Of a stretch of DNA of 64,000 nt, positions 1-13,181 are shown in pieces. Numbering within the stretch: the stretch's first letter is position 1; each line of letters starts with the position of its first letter. The position numbers and the translations under genes are program-made. The DNA is from Halocafeteria seosinensis (Eukaryota > Sar > Bigyra > Bicosoecida). The DNA lies in contig LVLI01000242.1 in assembly GCA_001687465.1 (NCBI GenBank), positions 25,602 to 89,601 on the forward strand, given 5' to 3'. The notes under the pieces are model-generated. The model worked only from the letters and a program-made list of their open reading frames with translations. It was not told the origin of the DNA and searched no databases.

Positions 1-1047
1 GAAGAATACGTCCAAGCACTAAAGATTAAACCGGATTTGTTTGAGTGACAAGCATCACAAACCAGAAAATCTGTGAGCCTTTCTAAGTCTACTGTACCTG
101 GTGAAAAGCAAGCCGATTTGACATATCGTGCGTCGGGGGAGACCTCGGGAAGCTGAATGTTGCTATTCTCAAAGGTAGGTTGTTGTCTCCGTTCCTGCGA
201 TGGTAATGTGCTCAGCCAAAGCTTGTAGTCCGCTTTCTTCTTTTTCCTGACAATGTCGCTCAAATGTATACCATACTTTTCTTTCAAACCTTACCATCGA
301 GGCTTTGCATCATTGTCATCGACTCCTGTAGAACCTGTAGTTGCTTCGTCCCTACTACCATCTCCATAAAACAGCTGTGGATCCGGCCCATCCGCGTCGG
401 AATCCCCGCCGTGGGAACCTTCATAGGCCCGCGCTTGCGCTCTCGTCAACATCTTCAGATAAAGGTTGTGAGCCAGAAGATAATAGAATGAAAGCCAGAA
501 ATGTACTGACTGTAGGTTCAAGAAATAAACTTTCCTCTGTTGCAAAGCGGAACACGAAAATGTTACGTTCGGCGGGTAGTGGGTCTGTATCAATGTGCAG
601 ATTTCCATCGATTCTGGGTTTGTTATAAGATTCTTGCAACAAAGTTTGTTGCGTTATAAGATATCTGAAATTTCACAAATGTGTTATAAGAAAATTGAAA
701 TTTACAGATTTGCCATTTGAGGTTGCAGTGCTGTGGCTGAGTATTTGCTCAGTTTGTGTCCGGTCGTTGTGACTGTTGTGAGTAATGGTGTGAAACACTC
801 TCGGCGGTGGAAAATGGAAGAACCTTCACCATATCATCCTATATGGCACCCCTTGTACCAGGATTGTCAGCAGTACGTTCTCGTACATATATTCTGCTTG
901 TATACGAAAGTGTCCAAGCGGGTGATCGTCGGCTTCGTGGTAGTGCAACTGCAGATACAAGGTTTCTCCTTCCATTTCTTCGCCAAAATTAATACTTCCC
1001 AGTATGTATATAGCTCTGAGTAACAGATCCTGTTACAAGGACTGGCA
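1..1047. other. Gene-poor left edge with short repeats
   Basis: No coding region could be supported here. A minus-strand open frame at 291-608 ends in a very acidic, hydrophilic tail (Asp/Gly/Ser-rich) and could be the last exon of a small gene, but no upstream exon or known domain is seen. Around 620-705 the motif GTTATAAGA occurs three times at about 35-base spacing, alternating with AT-rich spacer that resembles a decayed minisatellite. Confidence 0.4.
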
Positions 1048-2814
1048 ATGAAGTCCGGAGAGACCTTCGTTACCACCAAATGTGATCGGTCAGAGTGTTC
1101 GACAAAGGCTGATCGGCGAGTTATGACCATCAAACAGACCAAGAGAGGAAATAATGTCTCCTTATATCTTGACAAATCTATCGGTCATCGTTGGTGGAAG
1201 GCGTTTGTTTGGCTAATGATATTGTGCGGTACAACAGACTCAATCTGCGAACCCGGGTGGAAGGGAATCCTCAAACGAATAGAGCCGCAGTTTGCGGGCG
1301 GACAAGACTCTATGTGGACAATCAACCAAATAGAGGAAAACACTGCCTCTCGAGGTTCTTCGGAAGTCGTATACAACAAACTAGATATTGGGCCGACAAC
1401 AGATCCGTGGCCAGGGATACCATTAGGCCCAAGTGGGAACCCAGTTTCAAATCTCTTCTTCGCGCACTTTAGCAGTTTGCTGAACGTCCCTGAAACCGGA
1501 AAGTATCAGATCTACCTTACGTCAGATGATGGTAGTAATCTTTATATTGATGGAGAAAAAGTGAGTACATTTGCCCCCATACCAGCAAATACGTAATGTT
1601 CCTTTATCACTATAGTTTTGCAATTTCGGTGGTGGTATGCCGCGCCTGGAATGATCACCTAATTCTGAAACTTTTGTAAAGAGAATCCTCGTTTATTTCG
1701 CTAACGAACTATCCTATCTCCTTCGTAACAGGTACTTGACAACGACGGCTTACACAACACGGTCACAAGAGAAACCATTATAACTCTCCCCTGCGGTTTG
1801 CACGTAATCGAAGTGAGAAATTAACGGTATACCTTAAAGCAAATGTCGAAAGTCAACAATGCCTATAACATCATACAGGTTAAATATTTTGACAAAACAT
1901 CGGATTCTCATTTGGTAGTTTCCTGGAAATGGAACGGACAACCTGACCCTCCAAAAAGCCTTGGTGTCAAAACAACACTAAGTTCGGAGTGGATCTGCTT
2001 TCATGGAAGCACTAGCCGTATACCCGGATGGAATGGAACGCTTTACGGATACAATGCCAGCTTAGTCAATGCGAGGAGGGTACGGCAAGCAGAAAAAAAC
2101 ATTATTCCCGGCACCGAAGCCAAGGTCGTATATGAAGAGCTCAATATGCATACCACCGGGGCCTGGCCGAAGGCGCCCAAGGACAGAGACGGAAATCGTG
2201 TTGTGAACTACTTCTTTGCCCATTTCCGAGGAATGCTTAGTGTCCCCAAAACGGGAAGGTATAGGATTCACCTAACCTCAAATGATGGTAGTCTTTTGTA
2301 CCTCGACAACAGACGGGTGAGTGAGTATGTATTGTTACTCAGTTCGTTATCCAGTTATCCTTACGGAATGGTCCAGATTATCTCTAACGACGGGCCGGGA
2401 TCCGCTCGAACTAAATCGACAACGCAAAAACTTAGGAACGGTAACTACAGCATCGAGGTATGGATATTCACTTTCCTCCTGCAATTCATCCCTTATAAGC
2501 GACGTCAGCTGCAGGTTAAATACTTCGAGGGAATTTCCAATGCAGTGTTGAAGGTGTCTTGGGAGTGGGTCCACCCCACTCCGCCGACAGGTTTATCCAC
2601 TAAACAGCATCTAGGTTCTCGCTGGGTTTGTTTTGCAATTCCGTCACCTACGCTAACATCTACTCCTACGTCGACTCTAACGGGTTCGTGTATCAGTACC
2701 ACTTCACCAACTGCCTCATTGACGCCAACCAATTCTCCTTCGAGTTCGCCGGTCCCAAAAAGGATTCGCAGTAACGGCTTAGCGGTGCAACGGGCTAGAA
2801 GACAAGTAGAATGA
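1048..2814 (+). CDS. Secreted or membrane protein with two PA14 domains
   Basis: Five exons (1048-1560, 1732-1812, 1879-2316, 2377-2457, 2515-2814) join in phase 0 to give 470 residues. An N-terminal hydrophobic stretch (FVWLMILC near residue 55) looks like a signal anchor or a late signal peptide. Two PA14 domains follow. Each carries the hallmark FFAHF..LL.VP.TG.Y.I.LTS.DGS.LY.D (about residues 135-170 and 285-315), then a short D/N-DG exon and a VKYF exon ending in a VSW.W strand. The C-terminus is a Ser/Thr/Pro-rich, probably O-glycosylated tail of about 50 residues. PA14 folds bind carbohydrate in adhesins and glycosidases, so a surface or cell-wall role is inferred. Exons 2 and 4 are both 81 bases and equivalent in the two domains. 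The start is the first ATG of the open frame and is uncertain. Confidence 0.8.
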
Positions 2815-3803
2815 CTATGGAAAATACAATTCGCATGCTCTTTAGGCCGTCTTAAAGCTGTCAATTCGTCGTTCTGACAACGCATCAAGAGGCAACTGGT
2901 AACGGGTATGGTGGCGTTACACGTTATGGCTGCGGCACCTGGTTGTTCATCTCTGTACTCAGCAGATACTCTCACGTCCCTCGTGTGTGCGTCCCTGGGT
3001 ACATCCGCATGGCTAGCTAGCAGTTCACTACTTAATGGGATTGGGAGGTTATTGTTGTTAATGTGCTCTTGGACGTCTAAGACAATTCATGTAGCTTGCT
3101 CTCAGGCTGTTCTCGTATCTGGTTTCCGCCCGAGATGTTCTATCCGTCTCAGTTCTTCATCTCGCGGTATGAAGTTCCTCTTCTCTCCCGGCTCTCTTTC
3201 ACTCTCCACTATACGCGTCTTCCAAGCGCCCCTTTCCGTCTCGTTCTTTCTCCCCAGCCGCGCATCCGCATGGCTAGCTACAGTTCATTGCCAAATAGGA
3301 TTGGGAGGTTATTGTCACGTTATTTCACTGGACTTGCATAATGTGACCAATTTTGTATGCAGACGCAGATAATTTCTTAGAGTCTCAGTGCAACTCGTGT
3401 GGAAGAGCAAATACATTTTCGTCAAGTGTTGAATCTTTCTCCTGTTGAGCACGTGTCTCCAATGCGATCTTGTTTCGGTGCTTCGAATAAACATCTGCAG
3501 CAGCAGTTGAGTCACGAAGTAACGCAGAAAACTAATACTGCGTTTGTTCAGTATAGTCCCCCAGAAGTCAAACTGAGGGTTCTCAATTACAATGCATTTT
3601 ATTATTATGGCTCCGAACGGAGAAAGTAATCTATCCCAAGTTGTGAGGTACCATGGAACCAGGGACTACGTGAGGACGCGGCTCGACACATCGAGCCCGA
3701 CCTTCCGTGTGGAGACTTTATGCACGTAAGGATTGTTAGAACACGGTATTATATTGTTCGACAAGCAAACTGCACATTTCGTGGAGAAGAAACGAAAAGC
3801 ACC
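2815..3803. other. Intergenic stretch with a spaced direct repeat
   Basis: No supported gene. Open frames here are short and lack domain features. The stretch carries a roughly 50-base imperfect direct repeat (listed separately). It also provides the 5' flank of the intronless gene starting at 3804. Confidence 0.4.
3002..3315. repeat. Two copies of a ~53-base imperfect direct repeat
   Basis: Copy one (3002-3055) and copy two (3263-3315) both begin CATCCGCATGGCTAGCTA and end ATTGGGAGGTTATTGT. They differ by one small indel and several substitutions. The copies start about 260 bases apart. No terminal inverted repeats or target duplication were recognised. Confidence 0.6.
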
Positions 3804-5315
3804 ATGAGTAAATCTAGTGTCGTAACCGGGAGATCCCAGCCACAGGAGCTTCAAGATCTTAAGAACTTTGCTGAAAAGCATGGAGAAGAATGGCACGACG
3901 ACCGACAGAAGATTTGTGACCGACTCAATAAAGGTGTGGAGCGTAAAGTAGCGGTCATTGGTGAGGAGGGCAATCTCAGCGTCAACGAGGAGACGACCAG
4001 ACAGGAGAAAGTCAGAATAGAGGATGCTATCGCGTTTTCGAGGAGCCATGGAATAGAAGGGGTCAAAAGAGGGGTCAACTTACCTGAGCAAAAACGTAAG
4101 ATACAGGACTGGCTAGACAGACTGCAACTCTTGCTCGAAGGCATATCCATGGGACGTGGGAGAGGTATAACCCCCTCGCCTGGCTCTGAAAAGGGAGCAA
4201 GAGCTGACGCTAAACATGAAGACCTTTCTTCCACAAGCGTGCGTTCGCCAACGGGGTACTCTGAAGAGCACGGAAAGAAGTGGATTGTTGGACTACAGCA
4301 GATATGTGACGAGCTTAATAAAGGCATGGAGCGCAACGTAGTGGTTGTCGATGAAACAGGTAACCTCAGCCTCAACGACGCGAACGAAGTTAGAAGGAAA
4401 GATGCCATCGCATTTTCGGATCGTCATGGAATAGAAGGGGTTACGAATGGAGTCAACAAACCTGAACAAAGGCTTAAATTACAAGCCTGGCTGAAAAAAC
4501 TGCAACAGAAGCTGGACGACCTATCCATCGACAGTAAAGGAAGTGGGACAGCCTTCTCTGACGAAGGAGTAAGTGCTCCTATGAAACATATGGACCATCC
4601 TCCCAAGACGCATGAAGAGGACTCTGGAAGGTGGAAGAGCAAAGTAGAGGGGCCTCCACCTGGTCGCCTCTACGCTTACGTTATTCATGGTGTGACGGTC
4701 CAAGTCGGGAATTCGAAGAATTGGTGCTTGATAAAACCAGGGCGCGTGACGACTGGGGAAAATTTAAAACCGAGGATGTCGGCGGAATTTGGGCAATTGC
4801 AGCGGGCGGGATACTTCACCGCAAAACCAATTTACGATGCGATTAAGGGTATCACCTCGGTGGAGGGTATCCATAAGTATGCATACGAAGAAGGAAAGGA
4901 CACATTCGTATATATAAACACAATGAACACGGATTGGGAAAATGACGTTGCAGCCGCTATGGGAATTCCAATTGGAGGTGCTAACTTCTTCGGGGAGAAG
5001 GACGCCAGGAAAAATGTACCCGAATTAGAAACCTTGCTTGGGATAGAAGAACGGTCTAATTTCGGACCCTCGGAGCTTATCGTTGCTCCCAATGACAAAG
5101 TGGATCAAATTCGTCAAGAAATGGCCAGGCTATCTGGAAAAGGGAAAAAACCAATACCAGAGGTTCAATTCAAATATGCAATTCATAACTGCTACGAAAA
5201 TAGTAGACGATTCGAGGTGAAGGAAGGCACCCTCATACAAATAAAAAATCGGGAAGGGTCAAACCAATCGTTTGACTTTAGAACTGCACGTCCGTGGTGC
5301 GGTGGTTTCAACTAA
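3804..5315 (+). CDS. Intronless protein with a duplicated ~95-residue domain, function unknown
   Basis: A single uninterrupted frame of 503 residues from the ATG at 3804 (ACCATGA context). An in-frame ATG at 3720 would add 28 residues. Two copies of a charged, probably helical domain are encoded at about 3857-4147 and 4255-4530. Both share EEHGK/EKHGE.W, QIC(D)ELNKG.ER, G.LS(V/L)N, DAIAFS..HGIEGV..GVN.PEQ and a helical end with W-L. A distinct C-terminal domain of about 215 residues (from about 4670) ends in RPWCGGFN. I do not recognise any of these domains. Lack of introns next to intron-rich neighbours is odd and could mean a retroposed or transferred gene. The protein has no signal peptide or membrane segment and is likely cytosolic or nuclear. 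Confidence 0.65.
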   Translation: MSKSSVVTGRSQPQELQDLKNFAEKHGEEWHDDRQKICDRLNKGVERKVAVIGEEGNLSVNEETTRQEKVRIEDAIAFSRSHGIEGVKRGVNLPEQKRKIQDWLDRLQLLLEGISMGRGRGITPSPGSEKGARADAKHEDLSSTSVRSPTGYSEEHGKKWIVGLQQICDELNKGMERNVVVVDETGNLSLNDANEVRRKDAIAFSDRHGIEGVTNGVNKPEQRLKLQAWLKKLQQKLDDLSIDSKGSGTAFSDEGVSAPMKHMDHPPKTHEEDSGRWKSKVEGPPPGRLYAYVIHGVTVQVGNSKNWCLIKPGRVTTGENLKPRMSAEFGQLQRAGYFTAKPIYDAIKGITSVEGIHKYAYEEGKDTFVYINTMNTDWENDVAAAMGIPIGGANFFGEKDARKNVPELETLLGIEERSNFGPSELIVAPNDKVDQIRQEMARLSGKGKKPIPEVQFKYAIHNCYENSRRFEVKEGTLIQIKNREGSNQSFDFRTARPWCGGFN

Positions 5316-5398
5316 AATGATCTGGCTTCTTTGAATTCGCTTTCCATGCAATTGAGACATCGCCGCAATCTTATGGGGCACACCTCAATACTTCACTA

Positions 5399-5412
5399 TT
5401 GGCGCGCGCCAA
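5399..5412. promoter_or_regulatory. Perfect 14-base palindrome resembling an E2F-type site
   Basis: TTGGCGCGCGCCAA is its own reverse complement and lies between the convergent genes ending at 5315 and 5569. The GGCGCGCC-like core resembles palindromic E2F/DP sites. Its position between two 3' ends is unusual for a promoter element, so regulatory function is only a suggestion. Confidence 0.25.
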
Positions 5413-5568
5413 TGCCAATGGTTTCTCAGAAACGAACAATTTCGAAACTATCTTTCACGAACGAAAGATATAGCTGATTTACATTGAACTACCCAGCCTG
5501 AGCCAGGTAAGCATACTATAACGCTTCACAGGAAAAACAAATCCCATGCCGGAATAGACCACATATTG

Positions 5569-6891
5569 TCATGACTGCCTCACACTCTGGAGCATGATGT
5601 ACACGTCCACAAATCGTTGAATTTGTTCAGCGGGATATCGTCTCATTACATACGCCCAAAAGTTAACCCACTCATGCCTCCTAATCGGCACAGGGGTGTC
5701 GGACTTGATCAGCCACTGTGTGTCTTCAGGCGCAACATCTTGTTGCTTCCGCCTCCGCAGTGTTTGTTTATCCAATATAACTCCATCTCTCTTCATCAAG
5801 AAATCGTCTTCCTTTAATCCTATTTCTCCCAACTGTACCGCGCGACTATCTGTTACGAACTGCCTCGCAGCGTCCTCCTGCAATCCTACCCCCAAGTCTT
5901 GTGATATGTCTGTAAGATCTTTAACCGAAAATGTGGTCGATGACTGTCGCTCTACGAGAAAGTCGTAAAGCGAACACAAAGACGCTTCAGCGTCCGGAGA
6001 GATTGCGCAAATTCCTAACGCATCCATCGAGTTCAAGTATACAATGGTGTCAGTGGCCTGTGTCTTCGACAAGGTAAGCTCCATGAAGGCAATAAATGTG
6101 GGAGCGTCTAAACGTAAGTGTTTTAATTCCTCTTCCGGCATCTGATGAACCCAGGAAAACAAAACAGCGCCCAGTGCCAATACTACGCAATGCACGCAAA
6201 CCCTTGCAGTACTTACATCCAGGCGGTCTGTAACCTGCCGCACGATGTCGAATAGAGTATCAGTTGTCAAGTTACCACTAACATTTCGAGCCAGACAGTT
6301 GGCAATATCCATGGCCTCGTTCACCAGTATCCCTTCGCTCGAATCGGCGAACTGGAGCCAGATACGGCGGAATAAGGCAGGTCTAGAGAGTCCTTTCTGC
6401 AGTCAAAAATTCATTATCAAGGATGCCATTTGGTCCCCTGACGTAAGAAGTCAGGGCGCACGTACCGCTTGAGGAAAATGTTCCAAGATGCCCAAACTCT
6501 CCATGAGATCCCCGAGCTGTGGTGCGTACATGTCTAGCCATACGCGAACGTAGCGCTTCGAGTTAAGTGCCTTATACAGCAAGGAAGCCAATATCACCAA
6601 GGAGACCACCACGCCAGGAAGACGGCTCCTAAATTGCCTCCAGCGTTTCTCCTTGGTCGAGTAGATGGCCGGCGGTTCCTGGGGTGGTAGAGCATACACC
6701 ACATGATCGGGTATGTGATCTAGCCTTTCACCTGGATTACGCCAATCGATCTTCTGCTCCCTTCTTTGTCTCCAGTTGGTTTGCTCACTGCTGAACCATA
6801 TCGTTCGTCTTTGGCAGCTCCATGCTCCTCGGATTGGCGCCCTTTCCTTCCACAACCCAGATGGTACTCTTGTAAACCGTCTTAATAACAT
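5569..6891 (-). CDS. Predicted mitochondrial single-pass membrane protein, family not recognised
   Basis: Two exons, 6466-6891 and 5569-6396, joined in phase 0 across a 69-base intron (GTACGT..CTGCAG), give 417 residues. The N-terminus MLLRRFTRVPSGLWKER is Arg-rich without acidic residues, typical of a mitochondrial presequence. One membrane segment (GVVVSLVILASLLY) lies around residue 100. The long C-terminal part is mostly helical and acidic, with no motif I can name. The start ATG was chosen because it places the presequence at the N-terminus; upstream in-frame codons are not ATG-supported. It is divergent from the CDPK gene, with about 260 bases between the starts that may hold a shared promoter. 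Confidence 0.65.
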
Positions 6892-7154
6892 CGTCGACAA
6901 GTGATCCGAGCAATACAGTGGCACAAACCATGCAAAAAAAAGCACCCTAAATGAATGGCCACGAACTGATACCAGACAATCTTTTCGTTCAGAAAGTATT
7001 TTCATGCTGTATAGCAAGGTGTATGTAATGCTGCATATTTGATCCAGTTCGCAATTTTTTATGTTAGATATATGTCTCATCTCAGAGGCACAAGTTTGGA
7101 ACGGGAGGAAATCGACTGATGTAGAGGAAAAATCGTGGATTGAGATCAAACAAT

Positions 7155-10673
<3,519 letters not shown>

Positions 10674-10786
10674 ACATACTAATATCACAGCGTTGTAGCT
10701 AGAAGACTAAGAAGGGTACAGACCGTCGATTTCACTTTGTTCATACTTTGTTTATTGGAGATGAAAGGCTATTAGTTGGTGCTACT

Positions 10787-12447
10787 TTACATGAGTTCAT
10801 CAACATTCATAGGCATCTCATCAATTTGAGTGGCATAAAATTGCTCTATGTCCCTCAAAATTTGTACATCATCATTTGTGACAAAGTTAATAGCCACACC
10901 CTTCCTGCCGAAGCGGCCGGATCTGCCAATCCGGTGGATGTAGAGCTCACGATTATTAGGAAGATCGTAATTTATTACGAGAGATACCTGTTGTACATCT
11001 AAACCTCGCCCCCAAACATCAGTTGTAATTAACACACGGGACGCTCCCGACCTAAATTCGGCCATAATTGCTGCGCGGTCTTTCTGTGGCATGTCTCCAT
11101 GCATAGCGGATACTGTGAAGTTTGCTTCTCTCATCTTCTGAGTTAGCCAGTCGACCTTCCGCTTCGTATTGCAAAATATCACCGCCTGTGTAATCGTTAG
11201 GCTATCATATAGGTCGCAAAGAGTATCGAATTTCCATTCTTCCTTTTCTACGGCTACGAAGAATTGCTTTATTCCTTCGAGTGTCAATTCGTCGCGCTTG
11301 ACGAGTACTCTGACAGGATTGTGCATAAATTTCTTCGTGATATCCAACACTGCCTGAGGCAGGGTCGCGCTCACCAGTATTACTTGTATTTCAGCGGGAA
11401 GATACCTGTATATATCGTAAATTTGCTCCTTGAAACCTTGATCCAACATCTCATCAGCTTCATCCAGAACTAAAATCTTTATCCCATCTGTCTGGAGATG
11501 TCTCCTCTTGATCATATCAAATACACGCCCAGGTGTTCCAGACACAACATGTACACCCGCATCGAGTCGCCGAATATCTTCCCCGACACTTTTGCCACCA
11601 ATGCAAGCGTGACACCGCACGTTCATATAGTCACCCAGTGACAGGCATACTTTCTGCGTTTGTTCTGCCAATTCCCTTGTCGGAGACAATATAAGTGCTT
11701 GGGGGCGCACATTTTTTATATCAACAGTTTGCAGAATTCCGGCACAAAAGACAGCTGTTTTCCCAGTACCTGACTGAGACTGAGCAATTAGATCCCGTCC
11801 TCGAATAATGGGCACAATGGCTCTTTGTTGAATAGCGGAAGGCTTTTCAAAACCTGCAAGTGAACAAGTGAGTTACAATTCCACTTCAGAAATTTTTTCT
11901 TCAAAATTTTTCAAAACCTCCAAACTTTTGAGGAATTTCTTCTCAAAAGGGATGCAAAACAAATACACCAATAAAATTAACATCATAAAGACTTACCATA
12001 CGCGTATATACCTCGAAGTAAATCTTCCTTAAGACCCATTTTTTCGAAGTTGGGAACCACGTCAATGTCCCCACTTTGGGTGAACAGCATGTCCTCATCC
12101 TTGTCATACTCTGCAGGGTTCATCGCAGACATGCAGGTCATGAATTGTGCCGTATACAACATGTTAAATGGGCACTACAATTCCTCGCCCCTGGACCTCC
12201 CTGACCCTCCTATATTTCACAAGGGGGCTTCAGGTGGAGAGCTTGTCCCCTATCCTTTTTGTCATTGAGTCGAGATTAAATTCACATCCTTATCAATCAA
12301 GACACAGACGGTATGAAGGCTCTGTCCCCTAGAGATACTGGGAATCATCCTAGACAACATGCTGAGACCAATGGTATCAACCTGTAGACCTTGAAAATCA
12401 TCATACTTACGTTCCACAGTTCGTCCTCGGGAACCTGTCGCCGCCAT
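10787..12447 (-). CDS. EIF4A3: eIF4A-III (FAL1) DEAD-box RNA helicase, exon-junction complex core
   Basis: Three exons. The first encodes [12 protein letters not shown] (start 12447), the second runs from [10 protein letters not shown] to IYAYG, and the last begins [12 protein letters not shown] and ends [11 protein letters not shown] at 10787. The total is close to 400 residues, the usual eIF4A-III length. Motifs: Q-motif [20 protein letters not shown] (Walker A), [17 protein letters not shown] (DEAD), SATLP, and [11 protein letters not shown]. The [22 protein letters not shown] block and the NVDELM end separate eIF4A-III from translation factor eIF4A. It anchors exon-junction complexes on spliced mRNA in the nucleus, fitting this intron-rich genome. 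The usual DVWARGLD reads DVWGRGLD, a small Ala-to-Gly change. Intron 1 is about 290 bases, long for this locus. Confidence 0.93.
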
Positions 12448-13181
12448 TATCGTCCGTTTTTGTGTGATTACAGCTTCTTTTCGCCCACAAAAACACACTT
12501 TCCTCCCTCGGGTTTGTACTGATGAGTTTTATGTGTCAACACGCGTTAATATCGACCACCATAAGCTTTGATTACTTCAGTTTGGTAAGTAGACGAAAAG
12601 AATGTTCGATTAAGCACCATGTCATTGATGTCCTGGCATCATGTCCAGTCCTCAGAATGAAGCAAAATGAGCCCCGAATTGATGTGCCGTAGCATATTCG
12701 GAAAGTTTATACAATCATCTGCGTAGTTTCTCCTCTGTAACGGCAGAGCTCAAATAGGAGCCAGGTAGGGTGAAATAAGGAGGTAAGTTCTGTCCCTCCG
12801 CAGTGTGTCTCCTGAGCCCTTTCGAGGCGGCCTTAAGAATCGGTACTTTTCGATGCATTCTCGTTTGTAATATCGCATACACCCTAGCGGTTTAGATGCA
12901 CAACTGATTCCTCTACAAGTCTTGCGTATTGGATATCATGTATCTGGAAGGGAAAGCATTGAAGCAGGGCTCTGAAATGGACGGCAGTCTGGCTCCGCTT
13001 CTCAGTCTTTACCAGCATTATAATGGGCAATGTATCCGAGTGAGAACCATTCCTACTGCCTCAGTATCATTAACATCATTAGTTTAGGCGGAAAGCATTG
13101 GGCGTTGATGTTTCGTTCTGTCAATGTGTCTATCTGACCGCAGACTCCCCCGGAGGTACTCCATTCAATAGGCAGGAAACA
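12448..13181. other. Divergent intergenic region between eIF4A-III and ABCA genes
   Basis: About 730 bases separating two divergently transcribed genes. I see no open frame with domain character, no tRNA-like fold and no clear repeat. It presumably holds both promoters. Confidence 0.4.

Noticed and set aside
3851-4408. Ser/Leu-rich minus-strand frame opposite the duplicated-domain gene
   Set aside because: It mirrors the repeats of the plus-strand gene and has no independent features.
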